Shown: piece by piece, positions 52,749 to 61,526 of the stretch
Layout: the number at the start of each line of letters is the position of its first letter
Numbering within the stretch: the stretch's first letter is position 1
Assembly: GCF_000526995.1 (NCBI RefSeq)
Contig: NZ_AZUI01000001.1
Span: forward strand, 5,808,001 to 5,872,000
DNA length: 64,000 nucleotides
Direction: 5' to 3'
From: Lacrimispora indolis DSM 755
Lineage (GTDB): Bacteria > Bacillota > Clostridia > Lachnospirales > Lachnospiraceae
Notes under the pieces: generated by a model
What the model saw: only the letters and a program-made list of their open reading frames with translations
What the model was told of the DNA's origin: nothing
Database searches by the model: none
Translations under genes and position numbers: made by a program

Positions 52749-53726
52749 CTATTCTTTGTTAAATAATTTGTCCGTTCTTCCCTCATAAGGATTCTTGATC
52801 ATGAGGGGTTTTAAATACTGAGCCACTTTTTCCACTCCATCCATTCTGCTCATGGTAACATCCTCATGCTCATAGCTTAAGGAACCGTTGTAGCCCACCA
52901 TGGAAAGCTCTGTAATGACCCGCTTCCACTCCACCTGTCCCCAGCCGGGAATCCGGAACCGGTAGGTATGGTTTAATGCCGACATATCTCCATGCATCAG
53001 AGTTCCTCCTGTGGGAAGGTTATGGGAGGCCAGCTCCGCATCCTTTGCATGCACATGATAAATCCTGTCTTTCAGCCGGTCGATTACAATGGCCGGATCG
53101 ATCATCAGATACATAATATTGGCCGGATCAAAATTATATCCCAGCGCCGGATGATAATTTACCAGCTCCAACGCCTTTTCGGCTGTGTAAATATCATATA
53201 CAAAGCTGTTTGGATGAATCTCAATGGCAAATTTCACTCCATATTCCTGAAACTTGTCCAGAATCGGCGTAAAACGCTCCGCAAACTGTTCTTCGTATTC
53301 TTTCCAGCCCTCTCCATAGGGAAAAAAGAAAAATCTTCCCCAGTTTTCCACTCCCGGATATCCGACCACAATGGGCACCTCCAGGGCATTGGCAGCCTGG
53401 GCCGTGCGTATCAGACTTTCAGTCCCATGCTTGATCTTCTCTTCCGGGGTCCCCTTGTAAATAAAATCCGTTTCCTTGCCGGCAGGTCCCATAATCAGAA
53501 AGGAATCGGCATGATTGCTTAATGCCTGTATGGACATTCCATAGCTTTCAACCATTTTCCGGACATCGGAAGCGGCATTGCCCTTTATAACGTCCTTTGT
53601 CTCCAGTTGCCCATTGCCCTCGTAGGCAGGGATCTCCAGAGTTTCATAACCATAGGCTGATACCAGCTTCACTACCTCCTCCAACGGCTTCTCACTAAAA
53701 TTAGCAGAAAAAAATCCCAGTTTCAT
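52749..53726 (-). CDS. Sugar phosphate isomerase/epimerase-family TIM barrel
   Basis: The 325-aa protein matches xylose-isomerase-like TIM barrels of the IolE/YcjR type. It has a KLGFFSANFSEKPLEEVV start, metal-binding residues in FAIEIHPNSF (Glu), LGYNFDPANI (Asp), YHVHAKDAE (His, Asp) and SLSYEHEDV (Glu), and a length near the usual 300. It probably epimerises or isomerises a keto sugar or inosose derivative. It is a single gene divergent from a DeoR regulator and ended by a strong terminator. The substrate is unknown. Confidence 0.8.
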   Translation of the reverse strand: MKLGFFSANFSEKPLEEVVKLVSAYGYETLEIPAYEGNGQLETKDVIKGNAASDVRKMVESYGMSIQALSNHADSFLIMGPAGKETDFIYKGTPEEKIKHGTESLIRTAQAANALEVPIVVGYPGVENWGRFFFFPYGEGWKEYEEQFAERFTPILDKFQEYGVKFAIEIHPNSFVYDIYTAEKALELVNYHPALGYNFDPANIMYLMIDPAIVIDRLKDRIYHVHAKDAELASHNLPTGGTLMHGDMSALNHTYRFRIPGWGQVEWKRVITELSMVGYNGSLSYEHEDVTMSRMDGVEKVAQYLKPLMIKNPYEGRTDKLFNKE

Positions 53727-53792
53727 CTTGCTACCTCCTCAATATTGTCATTTCTTCGTTCTTTGTTTACTTCCTCTTTTTATGCCCGTTTG

Positions 53793-53822
53793 TTTCTGTT
53801 ATTGTATAATTTTTTCTGTTAT
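53793..53822. promoter_or_regulatory. Direct repeats in the epimerase/DeoR divergent promoter region
   Basis: TTTCTGTTAT occurs at 53793-53802 and 53813-53822, exactly 20 bp (two helical turns) apart. They lie between the divergent epimerase-like and DeoR genes. DeoR-family proteins often bind such T-rich direct repeats, so this is a candidate operator. Confidence 0.45.
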
Positions 53823-53921
53823 AAATCAACTTTTATTATCACAATATGTATTGACTATCCCCGGAACAATTGATATTATGAGCTTAATCAAGTATTTTTA
53901 TATTAAGAATCCGGAGGCGCC

Positions 53922-54707
53922 ATGTATAATATAGAACGAAAATCAGAAATCATAAATTTGTTGGAAACACACAAAAATGTGAATGTTGCCGAATTAGCCG
54001 CACAGTTTCAGACATCAAAGGAAACCATCCGCCGGGATCTCCGGGATCTGGAGCGGGAAGGAGTCCTGATCCGGACCCATGGCGGCGCCATGCCCGCGGA
54101 ACAGAAAACAAACAGTGCCGTCATGCAGGACAAGTATCCTGTATCCGTCCGGGGAATACGCCGGTTTCAGGAAAAGCAGGCCATCTGCAAGCTGGCGGCC
54201 TCCTATATCCAGCCGGAGGATACCATTTTTGTGGACAATAGTTCTACAACGGCCTATCTGGCCCAGTATGTTCCCGCCAATATACCGGTGACATTTATTA
54301 CTAATTCCATACAGTTCTTACTGGAAGCCGCTAAATTGAATAACCAGAACCATATGTACATATGCCTGGGAGGCATATTCAAAAGCTCCAACTTATCCAT
54401 TTACGGCAACATGTCACTGGATAATGCCAAGGTATATTATCCCAATAAAGCGTTTCTTTCCTGCTCCGGAATCTCTGCCAACCGTATGATCACCGATTCC
54501 AGCATCCAGGAGCTGGAAACAAAGAAGCTGATGATCGAATTGTCCAACCAGGTGTTTGTATTGGCAGACCACAGCAAATTCGAGAAAGACGGACAGATCT
54601 TTTTATCCTCTTTCAACAATATAGACTATATCATCACCGACAGTCAGGCAGACAGAAGCAGCTGCAGCTATCTCGCCAACTATGGCGTGGAACTGATCAC
54701 GGTATAA
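53922..54707 (+). CDS. DeoR-family transcriptional regulator (first paralogue)
   Basis: The 261-aa protein has the DeoR winged helix-turn-helix (VNVAELAAQFQTSKETIRRDLRDLEREGVLIRTHGGA, core SKETIRRDL). Its sugar-phosphate-sensing C-terminal domain includes DTIFVDNSSTTAYLAQYV, a FITNS motif, and KAFLSCSGI..LADHSKF. It is strikingly similar to the DeoR protein at 61527-62315. It is divergent from the epimerase-like gene and convergent with the RbsABC-type transporter. The ligand is probably a phosphorylated sugar intermediate. Confidence 0.92.
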   Translation: MYNIERKSEIINLLETHKNVNVAELAAQFQTSKETIRRDLRDLEREGVLIRTHGGAMPAEQKTNSAVMQDKYPVSVRGIRRFQEKQAICKLAASYIQPEDTIFVDNSSTTAYLAQYVPANIPVTFITNSIQFLLEAAKLNNQNHMYICLGGIFKSSNLSIYGNMSLDNAKVYYPNKAFLSCSGISANRMITDSSIQELETKKLMIELSNQVFVLADHSKFEKDGQIFLSSFNNIDYIITDSQADRSSCSYLANYGVELITV

Positions 54708-54722
54708 TTCCATTTTCCGCCC

Positions 54723-55691
54723 TTATTCTTTATTTAATCTGGTCTGTAAAAGGACTGCAACAATGATGATCCCACCTTTTACCGCACCGACTAAAAATGC
54801 GTTTACACCCAGCAGATTCATCATATTATTAATAATCCCCAGGGTCAGTGTGCCAAAAACGGTAAACAGGATCTTTCCCTTGCCGCCGGACATGCTGGTT
54901 CCGCCGATGACGGCCGCAGCGATGGCATCCATTTCATAGCTGGAGCCGGAAGACGAGGAATTAATGCTCCCCAGTCTGGAGGTTTCCACTATGGTGGCAA
55001 CGGCAACTAAAACTGCAGATACTGTGTACACAAAATACTTCACCTTGCTGACACATACTCCCGACAACAACGTAGCTTTTTCATTGCTTCCCACTGCGTA
55101 AATATGTCTTCCTATTCCGGTATGGTTGACCAGCAGATGGATGATGACCACACAGATCACCCAGTATATGATTGGCATCGGGATTTTGCCGAATAAATTG
55201 GTATTGGATATTTTTATGTAGGCATCCATTTTTTCTCCGCTGGCCATTACGCCTCCACCATTGAGGAAATACTGGGATATGGACCGGTACATGGTCATCG
55301 TTCCAAGGGTAGTGATAAAGGCGGGAATTCTGAACTTTGCCACCAGAACTCCGGTTAAAAAGCCGAAAACAATTGCGGTTGCCACAGATACCAGTATGGT
55401 CAGCACAATGCTCTGTGTCGTATTAAGCACCTTAATTGCCACAAACCCGATCATGGCAAGCTGGGATCCCACGGATAAATCAATTCCTCCGGTAATAATG
55501 ATCAGAGTCATGCCCAGAGCGATAATACCAATAATCGAGTTGTTTCTTAAAATATTAATAATGTTGTTCCAGGACAGAAACATTGTCCCTTTCAATGCCA
55601 CCGCCAAAAGAAACAGTACAACAAATGCAATCAGAGCGCTGTTATCGCTGGCTGTCTTTTTCCAGTCTCTTGATGAACCAGTTCCTTTCAT
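54723..55691 (-). CDS. RbsC-type sugar ABC transporter permease
   Basis: The frame starts at an ATG (55718) overlapping the ATPase stop, but AAAGGTGG lies 6 bp before the ATG at 55691, which is preferred (322 aa). The protein has about eight to ten helices and the family signatures NIIGIIALGMTLIIITGGIDLSVGS (core GMTLIIITGGIDLSVG), VLVAKFRIPAFITTLGTMTMYR, and VGSNEKATLLSGV. It is the last gene of the RbsB-RbsA-RbsC-like operon. Confidence 0.93.
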   Translation of the reverse strand: MKGTGSSRDWKKTASDNSALIAFVVLFLLAVALKGTMFLSWNNIINILRNNSIIGIIALGMTLIIITGGIDLSVGSQLAMIGFVAIKVLNTTQSIVLTILVSVATAIVFGFLTGVLVAKFRIPAFITTLGTMTMYRSISQYFLNGGGVMASGEKMDAYIKISNTNLFGKIPMPIIYWVICVVIIHLLVNHTGIGRHIYAVGSNEKATLLSGVCVSKVKYFVYTVSAVLVAVATIVETSRLGSINSSSSGSSYEMDAIAAAVIGGTSMSGGKGKILFTVFGTLTLGIINNMMNLLGVNAFLVGAVKGGIIIVAVLLQTRLNKE

Positions 55692-55714
55692 TGTATACCA
55701 CCTTTCCATCTTCC

Positions 55715-57208
55715 TCATAGCTTGCCGCCTGTGGCAACAATCATAATATTCTCCTCATTTGCTTCTGCCCGAGGGAATTCCTTTCGTATTTCCCCGTGAT
55801 ACATAACATAAATCCGGTCACACAGCATGAGCACTTCCTGGGCCTCGCTGGAAAGAACAACAAAGCTCATTCCTTCTTTTGCAAGCTGCATGATAATACC
55901 GTATATCTCCAGCTTTGCTCCGATATCCACGCCCTGGGTTGGATTATCCAGGATAACCAGATCCGGATTGGAGCTCAGCGCCCTGGCCAGAATAACCTTC
56001 TGCTGATTTCCCCCGGAAAGGCTCACGATCAGATCATTTAAATGATTCAGCTTGATATTTAATTTCTCCACATAATCCTGATTGAATTGTTTCTCTTTCT
56101 TCTTTTCAATAAAGAAACGCTTCTGCAGCCTTTTTATAATGGATATGGACAGATTATGGGCAATGCTTAAATCCTTAATAATGCCGTTCTCTTTTCTGTT
56201 TCTTGGCAAATAAGAAATCTTCAGCTTTTTGGCTTTTACTGTGCTGTCCATCTTATATTTGGAATCCCTTATAAAAATATTCCCTGTATACTGCTTATTA
56301 CAGCCATAGACAGTATTAAAGACCTCGTATCTGCCGTCTCCCAGCAGTCCCGTAAATCCAACAATTTCTCCCTGGCCCACATGAAAATTAATATTTGAAA
56401 ATTCTGAGGCTCTGGATAAATTTTCTACCCTCAGGATGTCCGGGCCGATTGTTCTTTCCATATATAAATCATTATAGGACAGTTCTTTACCAACCATATA
56501 CTTTGCCAGGAGCTGTTCCGAAATATCAGGTCCAACAGCTCCGCTGCTGACCACACAGCCATCCCTCATTACCGTATACGCATCACAGATTTCCATTACT
56601 TCATTTAATTTATGGGAAATAAATACGAAACTGATTCCCTGTGATTTCAATTCCTTCATGATACTAAACACATGGGCAATTTCCACATTGGTCAGTGATG
56701 TGGTAGGTTCATCCATAATGATAACTTTCGAATTTTTCATCAATGCCCTTGCTATTTCTACAATCTGCTTATATGAGGCATTGATATCCTCCACTCTTGC
56801 AGCCGGATCCAGATCGATCTTCATTCTGCCCAGGATTTCCGCCGCCTGGTCATACATACTTTTTTTGTCCAACCGGCCGCCCTTTTTCAGTTCACGGCCC
56901 AAAAACAGATTTTCATAAATATTTAAATCATTGATCAGAGTCAGTTCCTGATGAATAAATGCAATCTCATTCAGATTCCCATGCATTCGGTCTCCGATTT
57001 TATTGACAGCTCCATCAATTGCAATTTCCCCTGCATCTCCCGGAATTACCCCGCCCAGTATATTCATTAACGTCGTCTTTCCGGTTCCGTTTTCTCCAAG
57101 CAAGGCATGAATGCTGCCTTTTTTCAAAGAAAAATCCACATGATGCAGCACACAGTTTGCTCCAAACGTTTTTTCAATACCGCACATTTTGATTATGTAT
57201 TCGCTCAT
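55715..57208 (-). CDS. RbsA-type sugar ABC transporter ATP-binding protein
   Basis: The start at 57208 (MSEYIIKMCG) is set by AGGAGTGAGTATT upstream; the open frame extends further without a site. The 497-aa protein has two ABC halves, as in RbsA/MglA. The first has Walker A GENGTGKTT and Walker B VIIMDEPTTSL. The second has the degenerate P-loop GLLGDGRYE, signature LSGGNQQKV and Walker B LVILDNPTQGVD. It couples ATP use to the RbsC-like permease. The sugar is unknown. Confidence 0.93.
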   Translation of the reverse strand: MSEYIIKMCGIEKTFGANCVLHHVDFSLKKGSIHALLGENGTGKTTLMNILGGVIPGDAGEIAIDGAVNKIGDRMHGNLNEIAFIHQELTLINDLNIYENLFLGRELKKGGRLDKKSMYDQAAEILGRMKIDLDPAARVEDINASYKQIVEIARALMKNSKVIIMDEPTTSLTNVEIAHVFSIMKELKSQGISFVFISHKLNEVMEICDAYTVMRDGCVVSSGAVGPDISEQLLAKYMVGKELSYNDLYMERTIGPDILRVENLSRASEFSNINFHVGQGEIVGFTGLLGDGRYEVFNTVYGCNKQYTGNIFIRDSKYKMDSTVKAKKLKISYLPRNRKENGIIKDLSIAHNLSISIIKRLQKRFFIEKKKEKQFNQDYVEKLNIKLNHLNDLIVSLSGGNQQKVILARALSSNPDLVILDNPTQGVDIGAKLEIYGIIMQLAKEGMSFVVLSSEAQEVLMLCDRIYVMYHGEIRKEFPRAEANEENIMIVATGGKL

Positions 57209-57225
57209 AATACTCACTCCTGTTG

Positions 57226-57273
57226 AAAGCAGGGCTGTCGTATATCTCACCGGAAATACAACAGCCTGCTTTT
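57226..57273 (-). terminator. Intercistronic hairpin after the RbsB-like gene
   Basis: AAAGCAGGGCTGT and ACAGCCTGCTTT pair with one bulge, 20-70 nt after the binding-protein stop and just before the rbsA-type start. It probably stabilises the binding-protein mRNA or attenuates downstream transcription. Confidence 0.6.
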
Positions 57274-57293
57274 TTTGCACCCTTATTCTTTCA

Positions 57294-58331
57294 TCAATAT
57301 GGGGAATCTGAATTCACAAAATCTGCAACATTGCTTAAATCAACAGTGGACGGTTCAATGATGGTATCCTTTGGTACGTATTTCCCATCCAGAATATCCT
57401 TTGCCGCCTGAATTGCATCGCTGATCATGGAAGGACTGTAGGTCTCAGTAAAGCAGTTGATATCGGTTTCCTTCTGAATCTTAGAATACCAGGACTGAGC
57501 TCCGCCTCCCCCGGATATGTACTTCACATCGGTCCGGCCGGCATCCTTGACTGCCTGGAGAATCCCCAGAGAAGGCTCATCATCAATAGAGAATACCGCA
57601 TCGATCTGAGGATTTGCCACCAGCATGTCCGTAGCCATGGACAAACCGGCTTCCTGAGTAAATCCGGAAGCAGAAACTTCAATCATCTGGACATCCGGAT
57701 AGGATGCCGTTATTTCCTTTTTAAAGGCCTCGGTCCGTTCTACGCTGACAGAGCCAACGCTGGGAGCTGACATGACCGCAACAATCCCCTTTCCGCCCAG
57801 TTTTTCACCCAGGTATTTTGCTGCATTCGTACCGATGCCGGCATTATTTCCGGCAACATAAGCGGTATAATCGCCTGTAACCTTACGGTCAAATACGATC
57901 AGCTTGATTCCTGCATCAATGATTTTTTGTGCCGCTACGGATACTTCATCATTATGGGGCAGCAGAACAATTGCAGAGCATTTCTGAGCAATCAATTCAT
58001 CAATCTGATTGGCCTGTTCATTTACATTGGCGGAAGTTACTATTTTATAGCCGCTTCCCTCATCAAGCCCCAGACTCTTACATTTCTGTTCCGCATAGTA
58101 AATAGTTCCTGCAACCCAGCCGTGGTCGGCCGCGGGAAGGGCAATACCGATCAGGCCGGCAGATTTCTCCTCTGCACTTGCTGAAGTCTGATCCTCTTTA
58201 CTGGTTACTGCTGCGCTTGAGCTCTCTTTTCCATCATTGCCTCCGCTTTTCGATGTGTTTTGTCCGCATCCAGCAACCATACTTCCCAGCAGGACCACTG
58301 TCATGAAAAGCACTCCTAGTTTTTTTACCAT
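57294..58331 (-). CDS. RbsB-type sugar-binding lipoprotein
   Basis: The 345-aa protein has a lipoprotein signal with lipobox VAGC (Cys22), then a Ser-rich linker and a type I periplasmic-binding fold. Recognisable parts are IGIALPAADHGWVAGTIYYAEQ, CSAIVLLPHNDEV, LIVFDRKVTGDYTAYVAGNN and AVFSIDDEPSLGILQAVKDAG. It delivers a monosaccharide or polyol to the RbsA/RbsC-like pair encoded downstream. GGAGGAGG precedes the ATG. Confidence 0.93.
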   Translation of the reverse strand: MVKKLGVLFMTVVLLGSMVAGCGQNTSKSGGNDGKESSSAAVTSKEDQTSASAEEKSAGLIGIALPAADHGWVAGTIYYAEQKCKSLGLDEGSGYKIVTSANVNEQANQIDELIAQKCSAIVLLPHNDEVSVAAQKIIDAGIKLIVFDRKVTGDYTAYVAGNNAGIGTNAAKYLGEKLGGKGIVAVMSAPSVGSVSVERTEAFKKEITASYPDVQMIEVSASGFTQEAGLSMATDMLVANPQIDAVFSIDDEPSLGILQAVKDAGRTDVKYISGGGGAQSWYSKIQKETDINCFTETYSPSMISDAIQAAKDILDGKYVPKDTIIEPSTVDLSNVADFVNSDSPY

Positions 58332-58371
58332 TGTTCCTCCTCCAATAAGTTAAATTTTATTTGATCACCAC

Positions 58372-59613
58372 TTAGGTATGATGAATCCTTAAGTTACCTT
58401 TCTCCTTGCGCGTTCTGACCAGTTCCTCATGGGCAGCCTTATCATACGCACAGCATCCTACTTTGCTCTGCTGGATCAGCAGCTCCAGACATTTGTCACA
58501 GAGGAGACAGAACTTGATTTCCTCTTCTTTTCCTTCCCTGAGCTTTTTCGGTAAAAACGGATCGGCAAATGACTGTCTTCCCAAACCGATCATATCGGTC
58601 ACATGATTTTCAACACACCATGCGCCATAATTAAGAAGATTGCTCTCCTCCGGTGTTACCGCACACAAGTCATTCTTTCCATTTCGATAAGGAGAGAAAT
58701 TGGAGCCTATGACTACGGTTTCCGGTTTGAGCACCTTTCGAAATTCCTTTGCCCAATACTGGTGCAGATAAGCATAGTATGGAATATGTCTGTCCACCTG
58801 GGTCAGGCTGATGGTAATGGACGGGCTGCCTGCAGACTGAATAATAAAGTTAGCCCCTCTCTCTTCCAGGCCCTTGATCAGAGCCAGCGGTTCTGTTAAG
58901 TCCATGATAGGCGAACCGGGGCCATCTGTACCAAAGCCTCCCGGAAAGCCTTCCCAGGCTGATATTTTTGAGCCCACCAGGAACTTCTGGTCCGGTATTT
59001 CTTTTCGTATCCTCTCAATTAATTCAAAAGCAAACCGGCTCCGGTTCTCCCAGCTTCCGCCGTACTTCCAGTCCCTGCTATTGTGGGGACGAATCATCTG
59101 GCATCCCAAGTATCCATGGGATAACTTCATATCAATGCCATCCGCTCCGGCGTTATAAGCAATCTTTGCCGCAGTCACAAAGCTGTCCATGATCCTTTCA
59201 ACATCTTCTTCCGTCAGCAGCTCTCCGCCATATCCCGGAAGAGGATTGGGCGTCACCCGTTTGGAAAATGCCGGATTGGATATTTCCCCTGAATGTGTCA
59301 GCTGAAATATAAACAGGGATTCCGGATTGGCTGCATGGACCTTTTCCACAAAAGCGGTCAATGGTTTCTCATTCTTAGGCAAAATCGTCAGCTGATTATC
59401 TCTGGCGCGGCTTTCTCTGGTCACCGTAATCGCTTCCAGGGAAATAAGTCCTGCCTCTCCTCTTGCCAGATTACAGTATCTTTCTGTTGTCTCCTCCGAG
59501 GGATTGCCCGTTTCATCTTCCGAATTACATTCCATTGCCTGAATAAAAAAACGGTTAGGTGCTATCCGGTCTCCTATTTTAATTGGTTCTAGTAATGTTT
59601 TTTTGTAATCCAT
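58372..59613 (-). CDS. Old yellow enzyme-family NADH:flavin oxidoreductase with Cys cluster
   Basis: This 413-aa FMN TIM barrel has LLEPIKIGDRIAPNRFFIQAMECN, QLTHSGE, GADGIDMKLSHGYLGCQMIRPHNSRDWKYGG (core HGYL..NSR.D.YGGS..NR) and GLGRQSFADPFLP. A Cys cluster CLLCDKC-x10-CC near residues 378-392 resembles the 4Fe-4S site of 2,4-dienoyl-CoA reductases, but the C-terminal NAD(P) domain of those enzymes is missing. It lies 40 bp upstream of the sugar-binding protein gene on the same strand. Its substrate in this sugar locus is unknown. Confidence 0.87.
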   Translation of the reverse strand: MDYKKTLLEPIKIGDRIAPNRFFIQAMECNSEDETGNPSEETTERYCNLARGEAGLISLEAITVTRESRARDNQLTILPKNEKPLTAFVEKVHAANPESLFIFQLTHSGEISNPAFSKRVTPNPLPGYGGELLTEEDVERIMDSFVTAAKIAYNAGADGIDMKLSHGYLGCQMIRPHNSRDWKYGGSWENRSRFAFELIERIRKEIPDQKFLVGSKISAWEGFPGGFGTDGPGSPIMDLTEPLALIKGLEERGANFIIQSAGSPSITISLTQVDRHIPYYAYLHQYWAKEFRKVLKPETVVIGSNFSPYRNGKNDLCAVTPEESNLLNYGAWCVENHVTDMIGLGRQSFADPFLPKKLREGKEEEIKFCLLCDKCLELLIQQSKVGCCAYDKAAHEELVRTRKEKGNLRIHHT

Positions 59614-59917
59614 ATCGTCCTCCTATTTGCATTTGTGCGTTTGTTTTTGTTTATGTGTGTAATATATCATGTATTTACGTTTATTTCAATAAAAATTTTC
59701 AATATCATTCTTTTTTGTCATATTTGCACAAATTACGATAACCGTTTTTGTGTGTTTTAAAAGATAATCAAAATTAATGTTGCGTTTGTGCCCGTTTCGT
59801 GTTACTATGTGGTTGGAGTTAAATGATTTCTTTATTTTTTAATCGTATACGCAAATATTACGGTCAAAAACGCACACTCCAGCAAAAATACATCAGGGAA
59901 AGGAGTATACCTAAGAA
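59614..59917. promoter_or_regulatory. Divergent control region between OYE/transporter and kinase operons
   Basis: The 304-bp gap is rich in G/T-biased repeats. GCATTTGTGCGTTTG lies near 59629, TTTGCACAAATTACG near 59723, TGCGTTTGTGCCCG near 59781, and ACGCAAATATTACG near 59848 with AACGCACAC after it. These are recurring TTTGTGC/GCACAAA and CGCAAA elements that may be DeoR-family sites. A plus-strand promoter lies at 59780-59808. Confidence 0.55.
59780..59808 (+). promoter_or_regulatory. Promoter of the PfkB-aldolase operon
   Basis: TTGCGT (59780-59785) and TACTAT (59803-59808) are separated by 17 bp on the plus strand. A TTTGTGC repeat lies inside the spacer, where a repressor would block polymerase. 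The transcript would have a leader of about 100 nt. Confidence 0.6.
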
Positions 59918-60859
59918 ATGATACATACCGTAACTTTAAATCCTGCCATAGACAAGCTTCTGTATTTAGAACATTTCCAAAAGGACATAACCAACCGGCT
60001 GCAGTATTCCGATGACACCATTGGCGGCAAAGGAACTCATGTTTCGATTAATCTGAAACTTCTCGGTCTGGACAGTGCTGCTTTTGGAATCGCCCATGGT
60101 CCCACAGGAAAAAAAATCATTCATTTATTGAATGAGCACAGAATCCTTACTAATTTTATTATGGATGAGACCGCTGATACAGACAGCCGGACCAACTATT
60201 TAATTATAGAAGAGAACGGCCACTGCTCAACCTTAGCTTCCAGAGGCGTATTGCTGAAACAGATGGAGCTTGACCAGCTGATCCAAAACATGATCAGTCA
60301 GATTAACGATGGAGACTATCTTGTTCTGTCCGGTGACGCAACCAATTGTCCGGATTCTGCCATATACAACACCATAATCCGGAGGCTGAAGGACAAAGAC
60401 TTAAAGGTCTTTCTGGATACCAGCGGAGAGACTTTAAGACAGTGCATTCAGGAATCCCCCTATTTAATCAAGCCCAATCTGGATGAACTGTCCAGCCTTT
60501 GCAATGAAACACTGGATACGGATGAAAAAATAATCCATGCCATTCAATCCCTGGAAAAGTACCGCATTCCCGTTATAGCGGTCTCTTTAGGCGGAAACGG
60601 CTCCATTGTAAAAACACCGGAAGGAATTTACCGGGTACAGCCGCCTAAGATCGCGGTTAAAAATACCATAGGCTGCGGAGATTGCTTCCTGTCTGGAATT
60701 ATCTATGGCTTGAAGCAAAATTATTCATTTTCCAATACATTACGTCTGGCCACGGCAATTTCTGCCGCCACAGCGGAATCCTCGTCCTCGGTTGGCTTTG
60801 ATTTAAACCGGGCAAGGGAATTGGAATCACAGGTACAGATAACGAAAATTACATTATAA
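59918..60859 (+). CDS. PfkB-family sugar kinase (1-phosphofructokinase/tagatose-6-phosphate kinase type)
   Basis: The 313-aa kinase begins MIHTVTLNPAIDKLLYL, as in FruK/LacC, with the GGKGTHVSINLKLLG substrate motif, a KPNLDELSSL segment, VSLGGNGSI, and the catalytic NTIGCGDCFLSG. The usual GAGD is GCGD here, with the catalytic Asp kept. It would phosphorylate a sugar phosphate to a bisphosphate or act on a ketose. It is first in the plus-strand operon. AAAGGAG lies 12 bp upstream. Confidence 0.88.
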   Translation: MIHTVTLNPAIDKLLYLEHFQKDITNRLQYSDDTIGGKGTHVSINLKLLGLDSAAFGIAHGPTGKKIIHLLNEHRILTNFIMDETADTDSRTNYLIIEENGHCSTLASRGVLLKQMELDQLIQNMISQINDGDYLVLSGDATNCPDSAIYNTIIRRLKDKDLKVFLDTSGETLRQCIQESPYLIKPNLDELSSLCNETLDTDEKIIHAIQSLEKYRIPVIAVSLGGNGSIVKTPEGIYRVQPPKIAVKNTIGCGDCFLSGIIYGLKQNYSFSNTLRLATAISAATAESSSSVGFDLNRARELESQVQITKITL

Positions 60860-60880
60860 ATAAGAAAAGGAGTGTTAACA

Positions 60881-61495
60881 TTGAGTAATTTATCCTATAT
60901 CGAATTGCGTGAAGAGATGTGCAAGGTTGCTAAATTAATGTGGGAACGCCGGTTAACCAACGCCGCAGGCGGTAATTTTGCCGTGCGTGCAGATGAAAAC
61001 AGGATTTTAATCAGTCCGTCCCTGATGTCGGAGCAGAAACACTGTGAATTAAAACCCGAGGATTTCCTTTTGATCGACTACGAGGAGAACATCCTGGAAG
61101 GTACGGGAAAGCTTTCAAGGGAAGGCCTGATGCATGCCCTTATTTTAAAAAATTTCAAGGAGATCGGATGCACCATACATGCCCATCCCTTTTACTGTAT
61201 GCCGTTTGTGGCAAAATCCGCTCCTATCCCCAATTTAACGGAAGCTACCATGGGCAGAGGCTATGTGGGCTGTATTGAGTACACCAAAGCTTATACTCCT
61301 GAGCTTTCCATGAATGTTTACCAGTATTTTGAAGATCACCGGGAACTGGCCATGAAAAAGCCCATCGGCGTGATCCTGCCCCTTCATGGCGTGGTTGTAT
61401 CCGGTCCGAATATTTATTTAGCTTACAGTATGCTGGAGCGGATTGAATGCGATGCGTTCTGTTCCATCACCAGCAGCTTGATCGGAAAGGAATAA
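60881..61495 (+). CDS. Class II aldolase (L-fuculose/L-rhamnulose-1-phosphate aldolase type)
   Basis: The start is the TTG at 60881, 8 bp after AAAAGGAG; a GTG at 60872 is too close to that site. The 204-aa protein has NAAGGNFAVR near residue 30, the Zn-binding His pair in CTIHAHPFYC, the catalytic-type Glu in the preceding segment, and ILPLHGVVVSG with a further His ligand. It splits a ketose-1-phosphate into DHAP and an aldehyde. Together with the rhamnulokinase-like gene two positions downstream it suggests a deoxyketose pathway. Confidence 0.88.
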   Translation: MSNLSYIELREEMCKVAKLMWERRLTNAAGGNFAVRADENRILISPSLMSEQKHCELKPEDFLLIDYEENILEGTGKLSREGLMHALILKNFKEIGCTIHAHPFYCMPFVAKSAPIPNLTEATMGRGYVGCIEYTKAYTPELSMNVYQYFEDHRELAMKKPIGVILPLHGVVVSGPNIYLAYSMLERIECDAFCSITSSLIGKE

Positions 61496-61526
61496 AGCTT
61501 TATACTAACAGCAAAGGGTTAACGGT

